64,000 nucleotides of DNA from Apostichopus japonicus (Eukaryota > Echinodermata > Holothuroidea > Aspidochirotida > Stichopodidae): assembly GCF_037975245.1 (NCBI RefSeq), contig NC_092566.1, forward strand, positions 5,518,001-5,582,000. Direction: 5' to 3'. Every line of letters starts with the position of its first letter. The first letter of the stretch is position 1. The position numbers and the translations under genes are program-made. The notes under the pieces are model-generated. The model was given only the letters and a program-made list of their open reading frames with translations, ran no database searches and was not told the DNA's origin. Shown one piece after another: positions 12,780 to 24,839 of this stretch.

Positions 12780-14690
12780 CCTGAGTACCTTTAGTAGTTC
12801 ATTTCTTATGGGTGCCTTACACACATGCATAGTGTATATTTACACCAACAAAATGGTTGTTTGATCGTACGTGGTCCATGATGTCTATAGACATTTACAC
12901 AGTATTTTTGTGATTGATACCTTTCTCAGAAAACTGTCCCCAAGCTCTAAGTGTTTAGCGGAGCGGCCCTCTTTACGAAATATGTATTGGTGTTCCACAA
13001 TAAAACTTTCAATTTCGAACTGTGTGCAAGCAAATAAAATACAAACTAAGGGATGAAAATAATTTGCATATAACCTCTCCTTTTGTTACTAAATTACGTG
13101 ATGTATTGCTATGACTTTGCAAACCGACTGTAATGAATCAACACCGTAACAATGCGCAACGAATACTTTTCGATCCAAAATGGCGTTGAAGACAGGTCTA
13201 TAAAAGAATTGTCTTCAAATTGAGTAACACTGCAGTATACCACAACTGCACGTTATAGTCTGTCCTTAACTAGTGTTCAAAATGTTCTATTTTGCAACGA
13301 AATTCTTCATTCGTCAACCACTTAGTAGTTGTTTTTCCTTCGTTAATAATATTGTATTTCTATAACTATATATTACCAAGTTAACATTCAACAGATCAAA
13401 TAACAATAATTTGAACATATAAGACAGTCATGTCAAATTGTTCTTGTCGTACTGAGTTCAATTATCGCATGCTGCTTTCAAATGCGTTTCTACTAGTATG
13501 GATAGAAGTTGTATAGATGACTAGAAACTGATACTGGGTAACCGAGAAGTAGATTTCATTGAGACAATAAAATCAGTAAACTTATATACGGCTCACTACC
13601 ACCTGTTGGCATATAGGCCTACATCATTTGATAAACTTTAGGCTTCAGCTATGAGTATTCTGCCAAGCTGCTACGTATACTGAGTTTTGATGTATGTGAT
13701 ATGTGAAATCTCCTTTTGAGTGTCATCAACATGAATGTACTAAACTCAGAATACATTAAGTAACTTGCATATATGATGACCAAACTATATATAAGAAATG
13801 GAATCTCCAGTCTGAAACTTAGTAACTATATATAGTCACATCCGCTGTGTTTCAAGGATAATTGTGTTACTGATTTCAAAGCCAATGGCAACTATACCCG
13901 TAGACGAAATGTGTTAATCGGGGTGCTTTAGTAAAAACATGCATATTTACTGCTGAGAGGACCTCGATGGTGGAAACCAAATCTCGTTGCTATCGGAATT
14001 TTCCGGTTTTGGTACATTTTTTTTATTTATTTTTATTTACTAGCTTACCTCGAGTCTGAGTTTAGAGATGTTGTCGTTAGTACACAGTTAAAACTTCAAT
14101 GTTCGAAATTGCGTTATGAGGAGTGCTTGAACTCTATATAAAGTCCCAGTGTGCCTCTACAACTGATGCGATCGCGATTTAAAGACAATACTAAAACGAT
14201 GCCGATCAGTTTCTGTAAGGTTTATCTTGTTCACACATCTTTCGACAAATATCCTGTTCATCAATGAGTTTGGAGTTACGATCCCTGTAGTACACTTAAC
14301 TATTTAAAAGAGTACGAAATTGTACAGGTAAACGTAATCACCCTCCATTTTATACAAGGTAATAAATATATAGTATAAGGATGGCATTATCGTACGATTG
14401 ACAATAAGTATGAACTTTACACTCAATTTTATAGACATGAGAGATTTTATAAACTGCAGTGCACAGAATATGGTCATAAAACAACCGTTTACGATTCTTT
14501 TGATACGTAAAAGCATTTTGCGAAAAGTGCGTCACCAGAAAAGACAAGAACACTTAATTAAAAAAACCGAAATGAGCAGAACCATTAAGTAATTATTAAT
14601 GATGTTAGAGATATTAAAGGTTAACAAATATTTATGCGGTTACTTGTTAAAATTGCAAGTATTGTACCTTTTCCTGTCATGTCAAATCTA
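12780..14690. other. Gene-free stretch
   Basis: AT-rich sequence between two LINE remnants. Short ORFs at 14304-14592 overlap on both strands and resemble no protein. The region may include 3' parts of the upstream LINE, but nothing diagnostic was seen. Confidence 0.4.
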
Positions 14691-14699
14691 GTCCCCGGT

Positions 14700-17260
14700 G
14701 ACTTTCACACGATTTCAATGGTGGGTGGCCAAATTCCAAATTTACCCCTATTGATTTTATTAGGGTCGTGAACCTTTATGCACCCGATACACGCATAGAA
14801 CAGAGTTACTACTGTAAATCTTAAAATTTTGTACCAAAGTAAAAACTGGATCCTTATCCTTAGCAAAATATGGGTTCCAAGCCTGTACAGCATACTCCAG
14901 ATGAAGCCTAACCAACTGCTTATAAATCCTAACAACTATGTCCTCTTTCAGAAAACTGAAGTTCCTCTTGATCATACCTAAAACCCTATTACCTCTTTTA
15001 GCAGCTTCGAGACAATGTTTGAAAGGTTGCAGAAATGAGTCAATGTAGATATCTAGGTCTGTTTCAACAAAGACCTCCTGTAACTCCTCACCATTAAGAG
15101 TGTAGGTATACTTTTGGTTACTACTACCAATATGCATCACCTTGCATTTATCAATATTAAAAAGCATTAGCCATCCATGAGACCAGGAAAAAATCTTATC
15201 GAGATCCATTTGAAATTTCTCAGAATCGCTTTTGGAATAGACCTCAGAATAAAGGTTGGTGTCATCAGCAAACGTCTTGGCTATACAAAAAAATATCTCC
15301 GCCAATAATGTCATTATTTATATAGGCAACAAACAACAAGGGACCCAAACAGACCCGTGTGGATTGCCACTAGTAACGTCCTGCCAAGAAGAAGCACAGC
15401 CTTTAATGACCACCCTCTGTATCCTATTACCAAGTCAATTCTCGATCCAAGACAGTAAATTCCCATGGACACCCATAGTCTTCAGCCTAAGTAAAAGACG
15501 CAGGTAGGGAACTTTATCAAAGACCTTCTGGAAATCCAGGAACATCATCTACAGCCTTCTGGCTTATTTGTGAGCTTGTTACATCTTCCATAAACTCACA
15601 AATATTAGTGAGTCAAGACTTTTTTTAACAAAAGCCATGTTGAGACTCTCTGATCAAAGACTGACTACTAAAGTGACTGACCATAGACTTAATAGCGATA
15701 GACTCCATGACCTTACAAACAACACTAATAAGACTAACAGGTCTGTAATAACAGGGCTTAGACTTATCACCCTTCTTGAAAATTGGGGTAATATGAGCAC
15801 GTCTTGAGTCCTGAGGAACATAACCTTCTTTCATAAATTTACTAAAAAGCAATGAGAGTGAAATGGTGTGCAAAAGTTTTCAACAAATACCGATGGGTTG
15901 CATCAGGCCCATGTAGAAGCTTTAGTAACATTTAGACAAAGCAGCTCCTTGAAGACAACCTCATCCGAAAATAAGACCGTACCCACTTTAGGACCATCAC
16001 TTCCCCCCTGAAAATCTGGAATACTACTCGTATCTTCCCTTGTAAAACCCGACACAAAATAGTTGTTCAAAAGTTCCGCAAGATCTTGACTATCAGTAAC
16101 TATATTATCTGCATGTGGTTCCCCAAAAGAAACAACCGCATCTTTAACTTTCTGCTTTAACCTGACATAAAAAGGAAGGCCTTTCGGTTGTCCTTAATAT
16201 TGAAGGCAGTGTTATTTTCGAAATTCAATTTTGCTTCAGACACTACGCGTTCTACCTTCAGCTGACGAATATTGACTTGGCCAAAAGAAATTCAGAATTA
16301 GTACTTCTAAAGGATTTCCACAATCTACGTTTTTGCCAATTCGCACATCTACCTTTGTTTTATCCAGAAAGGCATACTGCTTTTACGACGACGATTCCTT
16401 CACGGAACATGATTTTCCATAATGACCTTTAACTTATCAGCTGAACAGATCCAAGAATGAGAAGCACTCATGTCTCTAAACTAATTAATCCAATCTGTAC
16501 CCTTTAGTAAAGTTTCAATTGCCTCTGTATCTGATCCCGAAAAGTCAGGCACCTTTCCTTGCTAACAGAACTTACGACCTTGCAAACAACATCAAAAGCT
16601 ACTATATCATGATCGCTAGTTCCTAATTTTTCTAGACCCGTCAAATCAGCAACATTGCTTGGATCAGAGCACAAGACAAGATCCAGGATGCCCCCCCCCC
16701 CCAGAAGGGAAAGTAACATGCTGATGTTAAAAGCAATCTTGAACAACACCTATAAGTTATTACCCTTCCTACCACAAGAACCATCTATCCAATTAATGTC
16801 AGGAAAATTAAATTCCCCCATTATAACAACATCACCTTTAGCAGCCTTTATAATTGATTCAAACAGCAAGCCATCGTTATCTTCATCGCTGTTAGAAGAA
16901 CGGTAAACAAAACCATAGTAATCACAATTGTCTGTAGACAACTCGCACCAGACAGATTTGACAATAGAACCTTGCAACTGAGACTTCTCTACACTTACAA
17001 TATCATCCCTGACATACAGTAAAACTCCCCCGCCAATACCATTATGAGTCCCCCCCCCCCCCGTCCTGACGATACACAACATACCCTGGGTAAGAAAACC
17101 TCAGCACTATCTATTACTATCACTTTCCTTGCTTTCAAAACGCCTATATAAGCACCTCCACTAAAAGCATAATCCTTATCCAAATTTATTCCTGCCCCCA
17201 TCATCCCCAAATTTAGTTTATACATAGCTGTTCAACAGACTAATTCTGACGAGGGGTTGT
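14700..17260 (-). mobile_element. CR1/Rex1-type LINE with AP endonuclease and RT, degraded
   Basis: From right to left on the minus strand: endonuclease blocks GGGVLLYVRDDI, MGEFNFPDINW and GTSDHDIVAFDV (about 17080-16560); a linker with FENNTAFNIKDN; RT blocks SRRAHITPIFKKGDKSKP, YYRPVSLISVVCKVMESI and ESQHGF (15873-15625); LDFQKVFDKVPYLRLL, LSWIENWLGNRIQRVV, FADDTNLYSEV (about 15290); and the thumb FNIDKCKVMHIG, KRGNRVLGMIKRNFSFLK and RLHLEYAVQAWNPY. The domain order matches chicken-CR1/Rex1-like elements. Stops, frameshifts and two poly-C tracts (16691-16702 and about 17050-17062) interrupt the ORF, so it is inactive. The FADD catalytic box is intact. Confidence 0.88.
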
Positions 17261-17304
17261 CACAAGGTCAAAGTGCACCATAGTAGTCCCCAATACACAG
17301 TGTA

Positions 17305-17819
17305 CGTATATGGCAAGCCATGTGGGACAAACACTGCATAATATATCCGCGTATTAATTCGAATATATACGCGTATTAATTCTAATATACATGTGTTGTA
17401 GCCTACATGTGTAAAGTTTCGCTTTTTGAAGCGATCTCGCGAGCCCGCCAAAACATTTATCGTTGGTATATGTACACAGCAAGAGCGGAAATGTTTTTTC
17501 GTGTATATTCTAATTAATCCGTGCATATATTGGATTTAATCCCCATATGTATTTTATTTAATACGTGTATATATTCGAATTAATAGTTAATACGTGTATA
17601 TATTCGAATTAATAGTTAATACGTGTATATATTCGAATTAATACGTGTATATATTCGAATTAATACGTGTATATATTCGAATTAATACGCGGATATATTT
17701 AAGCCATATGATTGGCTAATAATATATACGCGTATATATTCGAATTAATACGCTTATAAATTCCAATTAATACGCGGATATATTATGCAGTGTTTGTCCC
17801 ACATGGCTTGCCATATACG
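17305..17819. mobile_element. 515-bp inverted-repeat (MITE/foldback) element
   Basis: The outer ~55 bases at 17305-17358 and 17765-17819 are near-perfect reverse complements, beginning CGTATATGGCAAGCCATGTG. TA dinucleotides flank both ends (17303-17304 and 17820-17821), consistent with a TA target duplication. The interior is a tandem array of 22- to 29-bp units built on TTCGAATTAATACGTGTATA, itself rich in small palindromes. There is no ORF, so any transposase must act in trans. It sits at or next to the 5' end of the adjacent LINE. Confidence 0.8.
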
Positions 17820-17821
17820 TA

Positions 17822-18399
17822 TGAGGTTTATGGGCACTTGTGATCAGTTGGGGTAAACAAGGGCGACAACGTGCTCTAATACCAAGCAGTATACGGCAAA
17901 ATAGCAAATACGGTAGTTTCATTAGGGCTCAGCGTGTTCAATGATGAATTGTAAATGAGATTTATCACTATAAAGGTTAGAAAAAGTTGGAATTCGGATA
18001 GACGGTAGAATCGTATAGATTTCCAAGAGATAGGTACACATTATTCCATGGAGGTTTACCTCCATGATTATTCACAGAAGATATTGAACCACTTTTGTCA
18101 CGTGACCAGAAACGTGACCTTTCCCGTCGTGAGGTGATTTATTCAAAATGATTTCAATTTCTTAGACCAGAGCTCTGCTATTGACCACAACACAACCTAC
18201 TTCTTAGACGTTAATGCTTGCCCTGTTGGTATTTTCGTTTTTATTTCCGTCCTCTCCTCACAGTGCAATGTATTGTTTCGGATTTTTGATCGTTCCTCCT
18301 GTTGTCTATGTACACATGTTTTCATACTTTGTAATCTCTTATCTTTTTAGATGTTATATATACTTGTTTTATACGAGCATTCAATTACCCTTTGTCGGG
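17822..18399. other. Gene-free stretch
   Basis: No gene recognised. The T-rich segment at about 18230-18399, ending just before the pentamer repeat, looks like a retroelement 3' tail, but no coding part supports this. Confidence 0.35.
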
Positions 18400-18505
18400 T
18401 TTATCTTATCTTATCTTATCTCATCTGATCTCATCTGATCTGATCTGATCTGATCTGATCTGATCTCATCTCATCTCATCTTATCTTATCTTATCTTATC
18501 TTATC
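18400..18505. repeat. Pentanucleotide microsatellite (TTATC/TGATC/TCATC)n
   Basis: About 21 pentamers in blocks: TTATC, then TGATC and TCATC variants in the middle, then TTATC again. The block order suggests local amplification of variants. Confidence 0.95.
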
Positions 18506-20428
18506 ATGGATTACAGCTAATTGTTTAAGTAGAGCCTGTCTTGGATACTATAATGACAAGGTAACAAGACATGCTATATAGTTATGTAGATATGCACACT
18601 GCATTTACGGGGATATTTGAAGAGTTGGTCATTGGTGAAATCGCTTTAAGGTCAAAGCATGGAGCTATCACGGAGTTGGCGAGTCGGGAAGTATACAATG
18701 GCGGTTGAAAGAGAGGCAGGGTGGGCCAAACGAGGGGCGGGAAGGGCCGCCCCTGTAAAACAGCGAAGCTAAGGCACTAGATGGCATCTGCCCTATACAT
18801 AGGCCTATTGTGTAGAGCATTCACAAGTACTGGCAGTGGTACGATAGCATATTGACAACTACACTAGTAAAAGTACGTCACATATTACACGCAATTGGTG
18901 TTCGATCGGGAAGAAAACTGCTCTAGTAATATTACTGTCACTCGTTTCACTTGATTGCAAACATTCACAGCATATGCACACAGCTCAAAGTAGATAGAGT
19001 GGAATATTTTAATGCTGGTACTTTGTCTAGACACCTGTTTTACTTGATTCCCGAATTAACGGCATGATCTACACATCACTGAAGTATTTTTATGCTGGTA
19101 TTTTGTTTGATTTTCGACATTTACAGCATATGTATTGTCTATCACATGCTGCCCAGGCCTGGATATATGGTAACTAGTCTATAGCCAAATTTCCCCCTTC
19201 AGTCTTTTATCATTTTTTTATGGTTAACGGTTTCATCATTTGATTTTTTGTTCATATTACAGGCATATTATAGCGTGTTGTCACGGTCGTTTTAACTAGG
19301 AAGTTGTCCATAACAACTGCCTGTTATAGTATTGCGTGTTCATGTATGTGGAACGCAAAAAGGGCAAAATCAAACAACATCAACGTTTATTACATTGATG
19401 ACTATATAAATTCAAATGACGACGACGTGATTTGATGTAATGATGTTATACTTATGTGCAACAGTAACATAAACGTCTACAACAGCCACATGAAACAGTA
19501 TAACAGCAACGCAAAAATAAAGTCTCAATACGTGTTTGCTGATGAATTTCGGAAAATAAACGTCCGAAGCAGATTCAATGATTCTTATTCTAAATGCACT
19601 CTGACCAGGTGGGTTTAATGGAGAAAACTGTCGCAATCGAAAGAAAGAAATTTGATTCAGCTCAAAATGTTTAACGACAGATAACTCAATAAAAATAATG
19701 ATTATTAATATGAAAATTGCATAGAACGGTGTTATTTTTACTGAGCTTTAAGGGCAGTAAGCTGGAAAGGTCGAAGTTAAAATTTGGCTGACACACATTG
19801 AGACTTTAATATCATATTTCAGTATGACAACGTCATTTTTTTTTATGTAATAACGTCATTAATTATTGTAATGAGGGGTAAACCGCATACGATAACAACA
19901 TAAACACACGTGAAGCCTACGAGTTGCAAAGTAGTGTTTAGGTAGTAATGCAGGTCGAGTCATTCATTCTAGTGTACGTAAACTGCACTGATAACAAGCT
20001 GACAACATAGATGGCGGCGCTATTTCACTTAACGTAATGAAGACATACATCGACGTAGATCGCTACAACGATAGCATTTCAAACAAACTTGTCATTCAAC
20101 GGCATAAGTTCATGTGACAACGTAATATCATGCAACGAAGTCATGTAGCGCTTCTACTTTTTGGGCTAGAGCCGTCTCAGTATACGGCTTTGATTTGAGC
20201 TAGCGGGAGTTTTTTTTCAAGCCCACGCGAATCAAACTACAAAACTAAGCTCCAAACTGCAAAACTATGACCCCACCAACTGCAGAACCAAGACCCCACC
20301 AAAACTAAGATCCGCACACGCATGCAAGGTGGATCACTGCCTGAAGGATCATACACTGGGAGGATAGGCTGACAGCATTATTCAAATTGGGATTCGTTGT
20401 ACACGGCCATGGGGTCAGTGATGTTGGA
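18506..20428. other. Gene-free stretch
   Basis: No domain or transposon recognised. Near 20220-20310 there is a short cluster of similar phrases (CAAAACTAAG, GACCCCACCAA) that looks like a decayed tandem repeat. Confidence 0.35.
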
Positions 20429-20430
20429 AT

Positions 20431-20505
<75 letters not shown>
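20429..20505. repeat. (AT)n microsatellite, left of Penelope-like element
   Basis: About 75 bases of AT dinucleotides with one AAA interruption, bordering the 3' end of the minus-strand Penelope-like copy. Confidence 0.95.
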
Positions 20506-20506
<1 letters not shown>

Positions 20507-21650
20507 TATAACGAAAATCCACGTTTACTCCAAAAGAAAATATTATTAGAGAAAACAAGAGAAATAAGATATGACTCATAATTGACAAATAAGGAGTAAG
20601 TTTTAGAAAATATATTGGAATTTTCGGTCCCCCTGAAACCTTCGTCAGCAATACTTGGCAGTCGAATGAAAAGTAAAAAATGTAACACAATGAAAGTATG
20701 ACGCTAGATAAGTGTAAGTTGCAATGATGGAATTAAAACCAAATAAACCATGACTATACAGAAGCGGATTAAGGAGCAAAGAACGGATTACATATGCTTG
20801 TGGAACTGATAGTTGTTAAGGGGTCCCAAGTCTTTGTTGAGGCCGGTGATGTGAGATTTAATACGAAAGATCCAATCGATTTCTTTACGTTTACGTTCAG
20901 TAGTTGATTTTAAGTTCGAGGCAATTAAAATACATTTTAGGTTTTTTAGAGAACGACTATGAAGATTGAAATGTTCGGAAACTGGGAATCCTGCAAAATT
21001 ATCACGAATCGATTTCTTGTGATTATTAAAACGTAAGCGGAACCGGGAGCCAGTTTCACCTACATAATTGCCCTCTTTGCAAAGTACACAGTAGAAAATG
21101 TAAATAACATTAATAGAATCACAAGAGAGGGAAGGGGGTCTTAGACTAAAGTCAACATTTGGAATCTTGACCACGGTGCCTGGGGTAATATGGGGCATAT
21201 TTGGCATCGAGGTTTACCGCAAGGAAATTGCCTGCGGAGGTGGAAACTGAGTGGGGGAGTCTGGAAGAAGTGAGTAGAAAGTTAATGTTGGGGGTTGACG
21301 AAATGCTAGCATGGGGGGTACCTTAAACGATTCTCCTACAAACTGATCGTCTTGGAATACAGCAAATTCCTGTTTGATGGAGCGAATGAAGGATTTGATG
21401 AGGGGGTTGTAACTGGTAACGAACGGAATGCGTGTGTTGGGACTTTTAGACTTGTATTTTAATAAGTCCTCACGGCTCAACTTGACGGCCCTGGAAATAC
21501 CCTGTCTAATTAAGTGAAGGGGGTATCCGACGTTCAAGAAATAACCAGTTAAAATGGATACCTGGTGTTCAAAATCACATGGGTTGGAGCAAATGCGTTT
21601 AAGTCTAAGGCATTGGCTGTAAACAATAGAACTCTTGTCATTCTCTAAAA
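20506..21650 (-). mobile_element. Penelope-like element, C-terminal RT plus GIY-YIG endonuclease
   Basis: The minus strand encodes the tail of a Penelope-like protein. The RT C-terminal region has SIVYSQCLRLKRICSNPCDF, then NVGYPLHLIRQGI and RIPFVTSYNPLIKSFIRSI (21650-21214). After two frame changes, a Cys cluster CGKPRCQICP is followed by a GIY-YIG endonuclease (21207-20788): VIYIFYCVLCKEGNYVGETG, then RFNNHKKSI, FPVSEHFNLHS and KRKEIDWIFRIKSHITGLN. The 3' untranslated part runs on to the AT repeat. The upstream RT fingers and palm are missing because the element is cut at about 21650 by a second, inverted copy. Frameshifts near 21200-21235 make it inactive. Confidence 0.88.
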
Positions 21651-22038
21651 AACCTAAAATGTATTTTAATTGCCTCGAACTTAAAATCAACTACTGAACG
21701 TAAACGTAAAGAAATCGATTGGATCTTTCGTATTAAATCTCACATCACCGGCCTCAACAAAGACTTGGGACCCCTTAACAACTATCAGTTCTACAAGCAT
21801 ATGTAATCCGTTCTTTGCTCCTTAATCCGCTTCCTGTATAGTCATGGTTTATTTGGTTTTAATTCCATCATTGCAACTTACACTTATCTAGCGTCATTGT
21901 GTTACATTTTTTACTTTTCATTCGACTGCCAAGTATTGCTGACGAAGTTCCCAGGGGACCGAAAATTCCAATATATTTTCTAAAACTTAATCCTTATTTG
22001 TCAATTATGAGTCATATCTTATTTATCTGGTTTTCTCT

Positions 22039-22041
<3 letters not shown>
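21651..22041 (+). mobile_element. Second Penelope-like copy, inverted arm
   Basis: This is the reverse complement of about 20540-20955, with few differences. It reads SLKNLKCILIASNLKSTTER and the rest of the endonuclease tail to its stop on the plus strand, then the same 3' untranslated sequence, ending in an (AT)n run. Together with the minus-strand copy it forms a partial inverted dimer (5' ends facing each other), an arrangement known for Penelope-like elements. Confidence 0.85.
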
Positions 22042-22109
<68 letters not shown>

Positions 22110-22110
22110 C
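22042..22110. repeat. (AT)n microsatellite, right of Penelope-like element
   Basis: About 55 bases of AT dinucleotides, then ACATAT variants, directly abutting the inverted arm. Confidence 0.95.
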
Positions 22111-23190
22111 AACACAGCAACATGGTAAAACAGCAGTAACAATGTTAGTTTAGTCAACAATAAACTTAGTATAAAAGTATAATAATATTGCCATTTTCGC
22201 GTTCCATACAAACATTCTTTTTAAAATGCGTCTCATCCACTTCGAGTGTAAATTTCAAAATGAAGTGATATAGCGCGACCATTTCGCAACTGTTCTGCCA
22301 TTCACGTAAATGTTATTTATTATCGACCATTTGAGTAGGCGAATCTACTTTACACTGTACTACACATGTTATTGTTTATACTTCAAGCCACCTGTGACAA
22401 TTTATCTTTCCCAATGCTGCCTGCTCTGTGGTCAGATCAGTTTGAGCAAACTGTAACTTTATAACACAGCTCTGGTTATGAAAGGTCAGCAGGGGCAAGT
22501 CAGGATGGAAGAGTTGTTGATAAACATTCCTCCTTGACCACACATGAGAAGGGTTTCATGGTAATGGGAGATTCACACCTATTTCTTTTCACACAGACCT
22601 GTGTTGGTTTTCACTACAGACATCATTCTGTTTTCAGCATTGTAGTAGGCAACACCGCATCCGCCTTACATACCGTACACAGTTTCATTAGCTAACGTTT
22701 TCGACCTGGCTCATTTATAATCTGTAAGTTTTTCTCTTTGTCTTATTTGTTAAGTTAATTATTGTACAACCTTGCCTAGAAGGCACATGACAGTTAATTG
22801 AGATTGTTAATTAGACATTATTAATGTAATTGTTTTCCAAATAGTAAGTAGATACCTTGATTGCAGGTTTGCACATGATATGTTGTTTATTAAATATGGG
22901 CGACTTCATAACTTTATATATTTACTGATGACTTGAAAAAGTTAATATTCATTTAGATATATACTTGGGTTTTAATTACCTTAACCCCCTGTTTAAGTAT
23001 GTTTATGCTAACATATTTATGTCCTTATCAGAGTTGCGTAATACTTACGTTATGTAATTGCCGTCCGTTGGGAGGGATTTGTTGTTACTAATTAATCATA
23101 ATAGTTTGCTCATTTTATAGGCCTACTCAATTTGATCTTTAGTAAACTTTGTGAATTCTTCTTCTTAAGACAAGTTAAGTCCATTCTTAG
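22111..23190. other. Gene-free stretch
   Basis: No gene, RNA or known repeat recognised. A three-fold short repeat of GGATAGGAAACACG-type units begins at about 23190. Confidence 0.35.
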
Positions 23191-23264
23191 GATAGGAAAC
23201 ACGGATAGGATAGGAAACACGAAAGGAAACACGACAATATTATTTACATAAGAAAAGATTTCAA

Positions 23265-23371
23265 CATTCATGATTGGTTATATAAATCACATTTATGATC
23301 ATGAATACACAAGCTTGAAATTAACATTAAAAGAAATTAAACACAACATTATTTACATAAGAAAATATTTC
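23265..23371. repeat. Left copy of ~107-bp direct repeat
   Basis: Closely matches 24440-24548 in the same orientation (shared GGTTATATAAATCACATTT, then GATCATGAATACACAA). The two copies bracket the 93-bp array and may mark the edges of one mobile or duplicated unit. Confidence 0.75.
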
Positions 23372-23399
23372 AACAAGAAACTAAAGCACTAGCGATACG

Positions 23400-23957
23400 A
23401 AAACACCATGAAAATTAACACTTCTTTACAACTTAAAATATCATGTATATTTACATCTTAAAATATCTCCTTAAGCACGGTAGCGTAGTAGTTAAACACC
23501 ATGAAAATTAACACATCTTTACAACTTAAAATATCAGGTATTTACAACTTAGAATATCTCCTTAAGCACGGAAGCGTATTACAGTTAAACACCATGAAAA
23601 TTAACACATCTTTACAACTTAAAATATCAGGTATTTACAACTTAAAATATCTCCTTAAGCACGGAAGCGTAGTATAGTTAAACACCATGAAAATTAACAC
23701 ATCTTTACAACTTAAAATATCAGGTATTTACAACTTAAAATATCTCCTTAAGCACGGAAGCGTAGTATAGTTAAACACCATGAAAATTAACACATCTTTA
23801 CAACTTAAAATATCAGGTATTTACAACTTAAAATATCTCCTTAAGCACGGAAGCGTAGTATAGTTAAACACCATGAAAATTAACACATCTTTACAACTTA
23901 AAATATCAGGTATTTACAACTTAAAATATCTCCTTAAGCACGGAAGCGTTGTAGTTA
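23400..23957. repeat. 93-bp minisatellite, six copies
   Basis: The phrase CACCATGAAAATTAACAC recurs at 23404, 23497, 23590, 23683, 23776 and 23869, exactly 93 bases apart. Copies 2-6 are nearly identical; copy 1 is slightly diverged. Each unit contains a near-duplicated half (ACAACTTAAAATATC twice) and ends with TTAAGCACGGAAGCGTAGTA. There is no long ORF. Confidence 0.95.
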
Positions 23958-24439
23958 AAGAAGGGAGTTGTCACTATAGAAAGGGAATCACAAAAGCTCT
24001 TGAAATCTATTGGACGGATATAAAGTCGAAAAATATATTTGCCTAAGTATTATATATTAACTTATGTATTTACCAAAGTATTATAAGTTATAATAATAAT
24101 GTGCAGCAGTCTATTAGTATTGAAAAGAGATACACTGTATGAATATTTGGCAGGGTACAGTATGAACAAGGAAAAACGATGAGTAAATAATGATCAAACT
24201 AAAATAAAACTGTTAGCAAACTGCTTATCCACTAGAGGGCCTGTGTAATAGAACGTGTAAAAGTAAGTTGGCCTGACGTTTGATTAATAATGATGGCAGT
24301 TTTAATAATGCCGGTACTTCGTCAAAACATAAATTGTACTACTGTTAGACTTGGCTGAATGCATAGCCTATACAGACAGAGTAAAAATGCATATACATAC
24401 TAATATGCAAAACATTGAACATGTCAAATACAAGGATCA

Positions 24440-24548
24440 TAAATGCATGACTGGTTATATAAATCACATTTCTGATCATGAATACACAAACTTGAAATTA
24501 ACATAAAAAGAAATTAAACACAATATCATTTACATAAGAAAATATTTC
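24440..24548. repeat. Right copy of ~107-bp direct repeat
   Basis: Partner of 23265-23371. Just after it, at about 24573, lies CTACGCTTCCGTAGTAG, which matches the reverse complement of the end of the 93-bp unit. This supports one composite element of about 1.3 kb. Confidence 0.75.
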
Positions 24549-24695
24549 TATGTTAATTTAATGTCTTCTCTACGCTTCCGTAGTAGTGACGCTATGTGAT
24601 TGAGACACACACACACACACGTACAATGCCGTGCGTTAGCTGCATGAGGGCATTAAACTAGCCTAAGCATAAGCGGATTAAGGACTGAATTCAGG

Positions 24696-24832
24696 AAGGT
24701 GAAATTGCAAATAAACTGTCGCTAGTGAATGAGATGCAGATAAGGACAAATGGTCGGGAGTTGAAAGGTGAAATTGCAAATAAACTGTCGATAGTTTATG
24801 AGATGGAGATAAGGACAAATGGTCGGGAGTTT
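24696..24832. repeat. 69-bp tandem duplication
   Basis: Two head-to-tail copies, 69 bases apart, sharing GGTGAAATTGCAAATAAACT and GATAAGGACAAATGGTCGGG. The small ORF over it (24725-24931) merely repeats a short peptide and has no other support. Confidence 0.9.
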
Positions 24833-24839
24833 ATCGATG

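Noticed and set aside
20387-20690. ORFs with long Ile-Tyr runs
   Set aside because: Translation of the (AT)n microsatellite and retroelement flank, not a gene.
23400-23957. Regular repeats as a CRISPR-like array
   Set aside because: Units are head-to-tail with no unique spacers, in an intron-bearing animal genome; this is a minisatellite.
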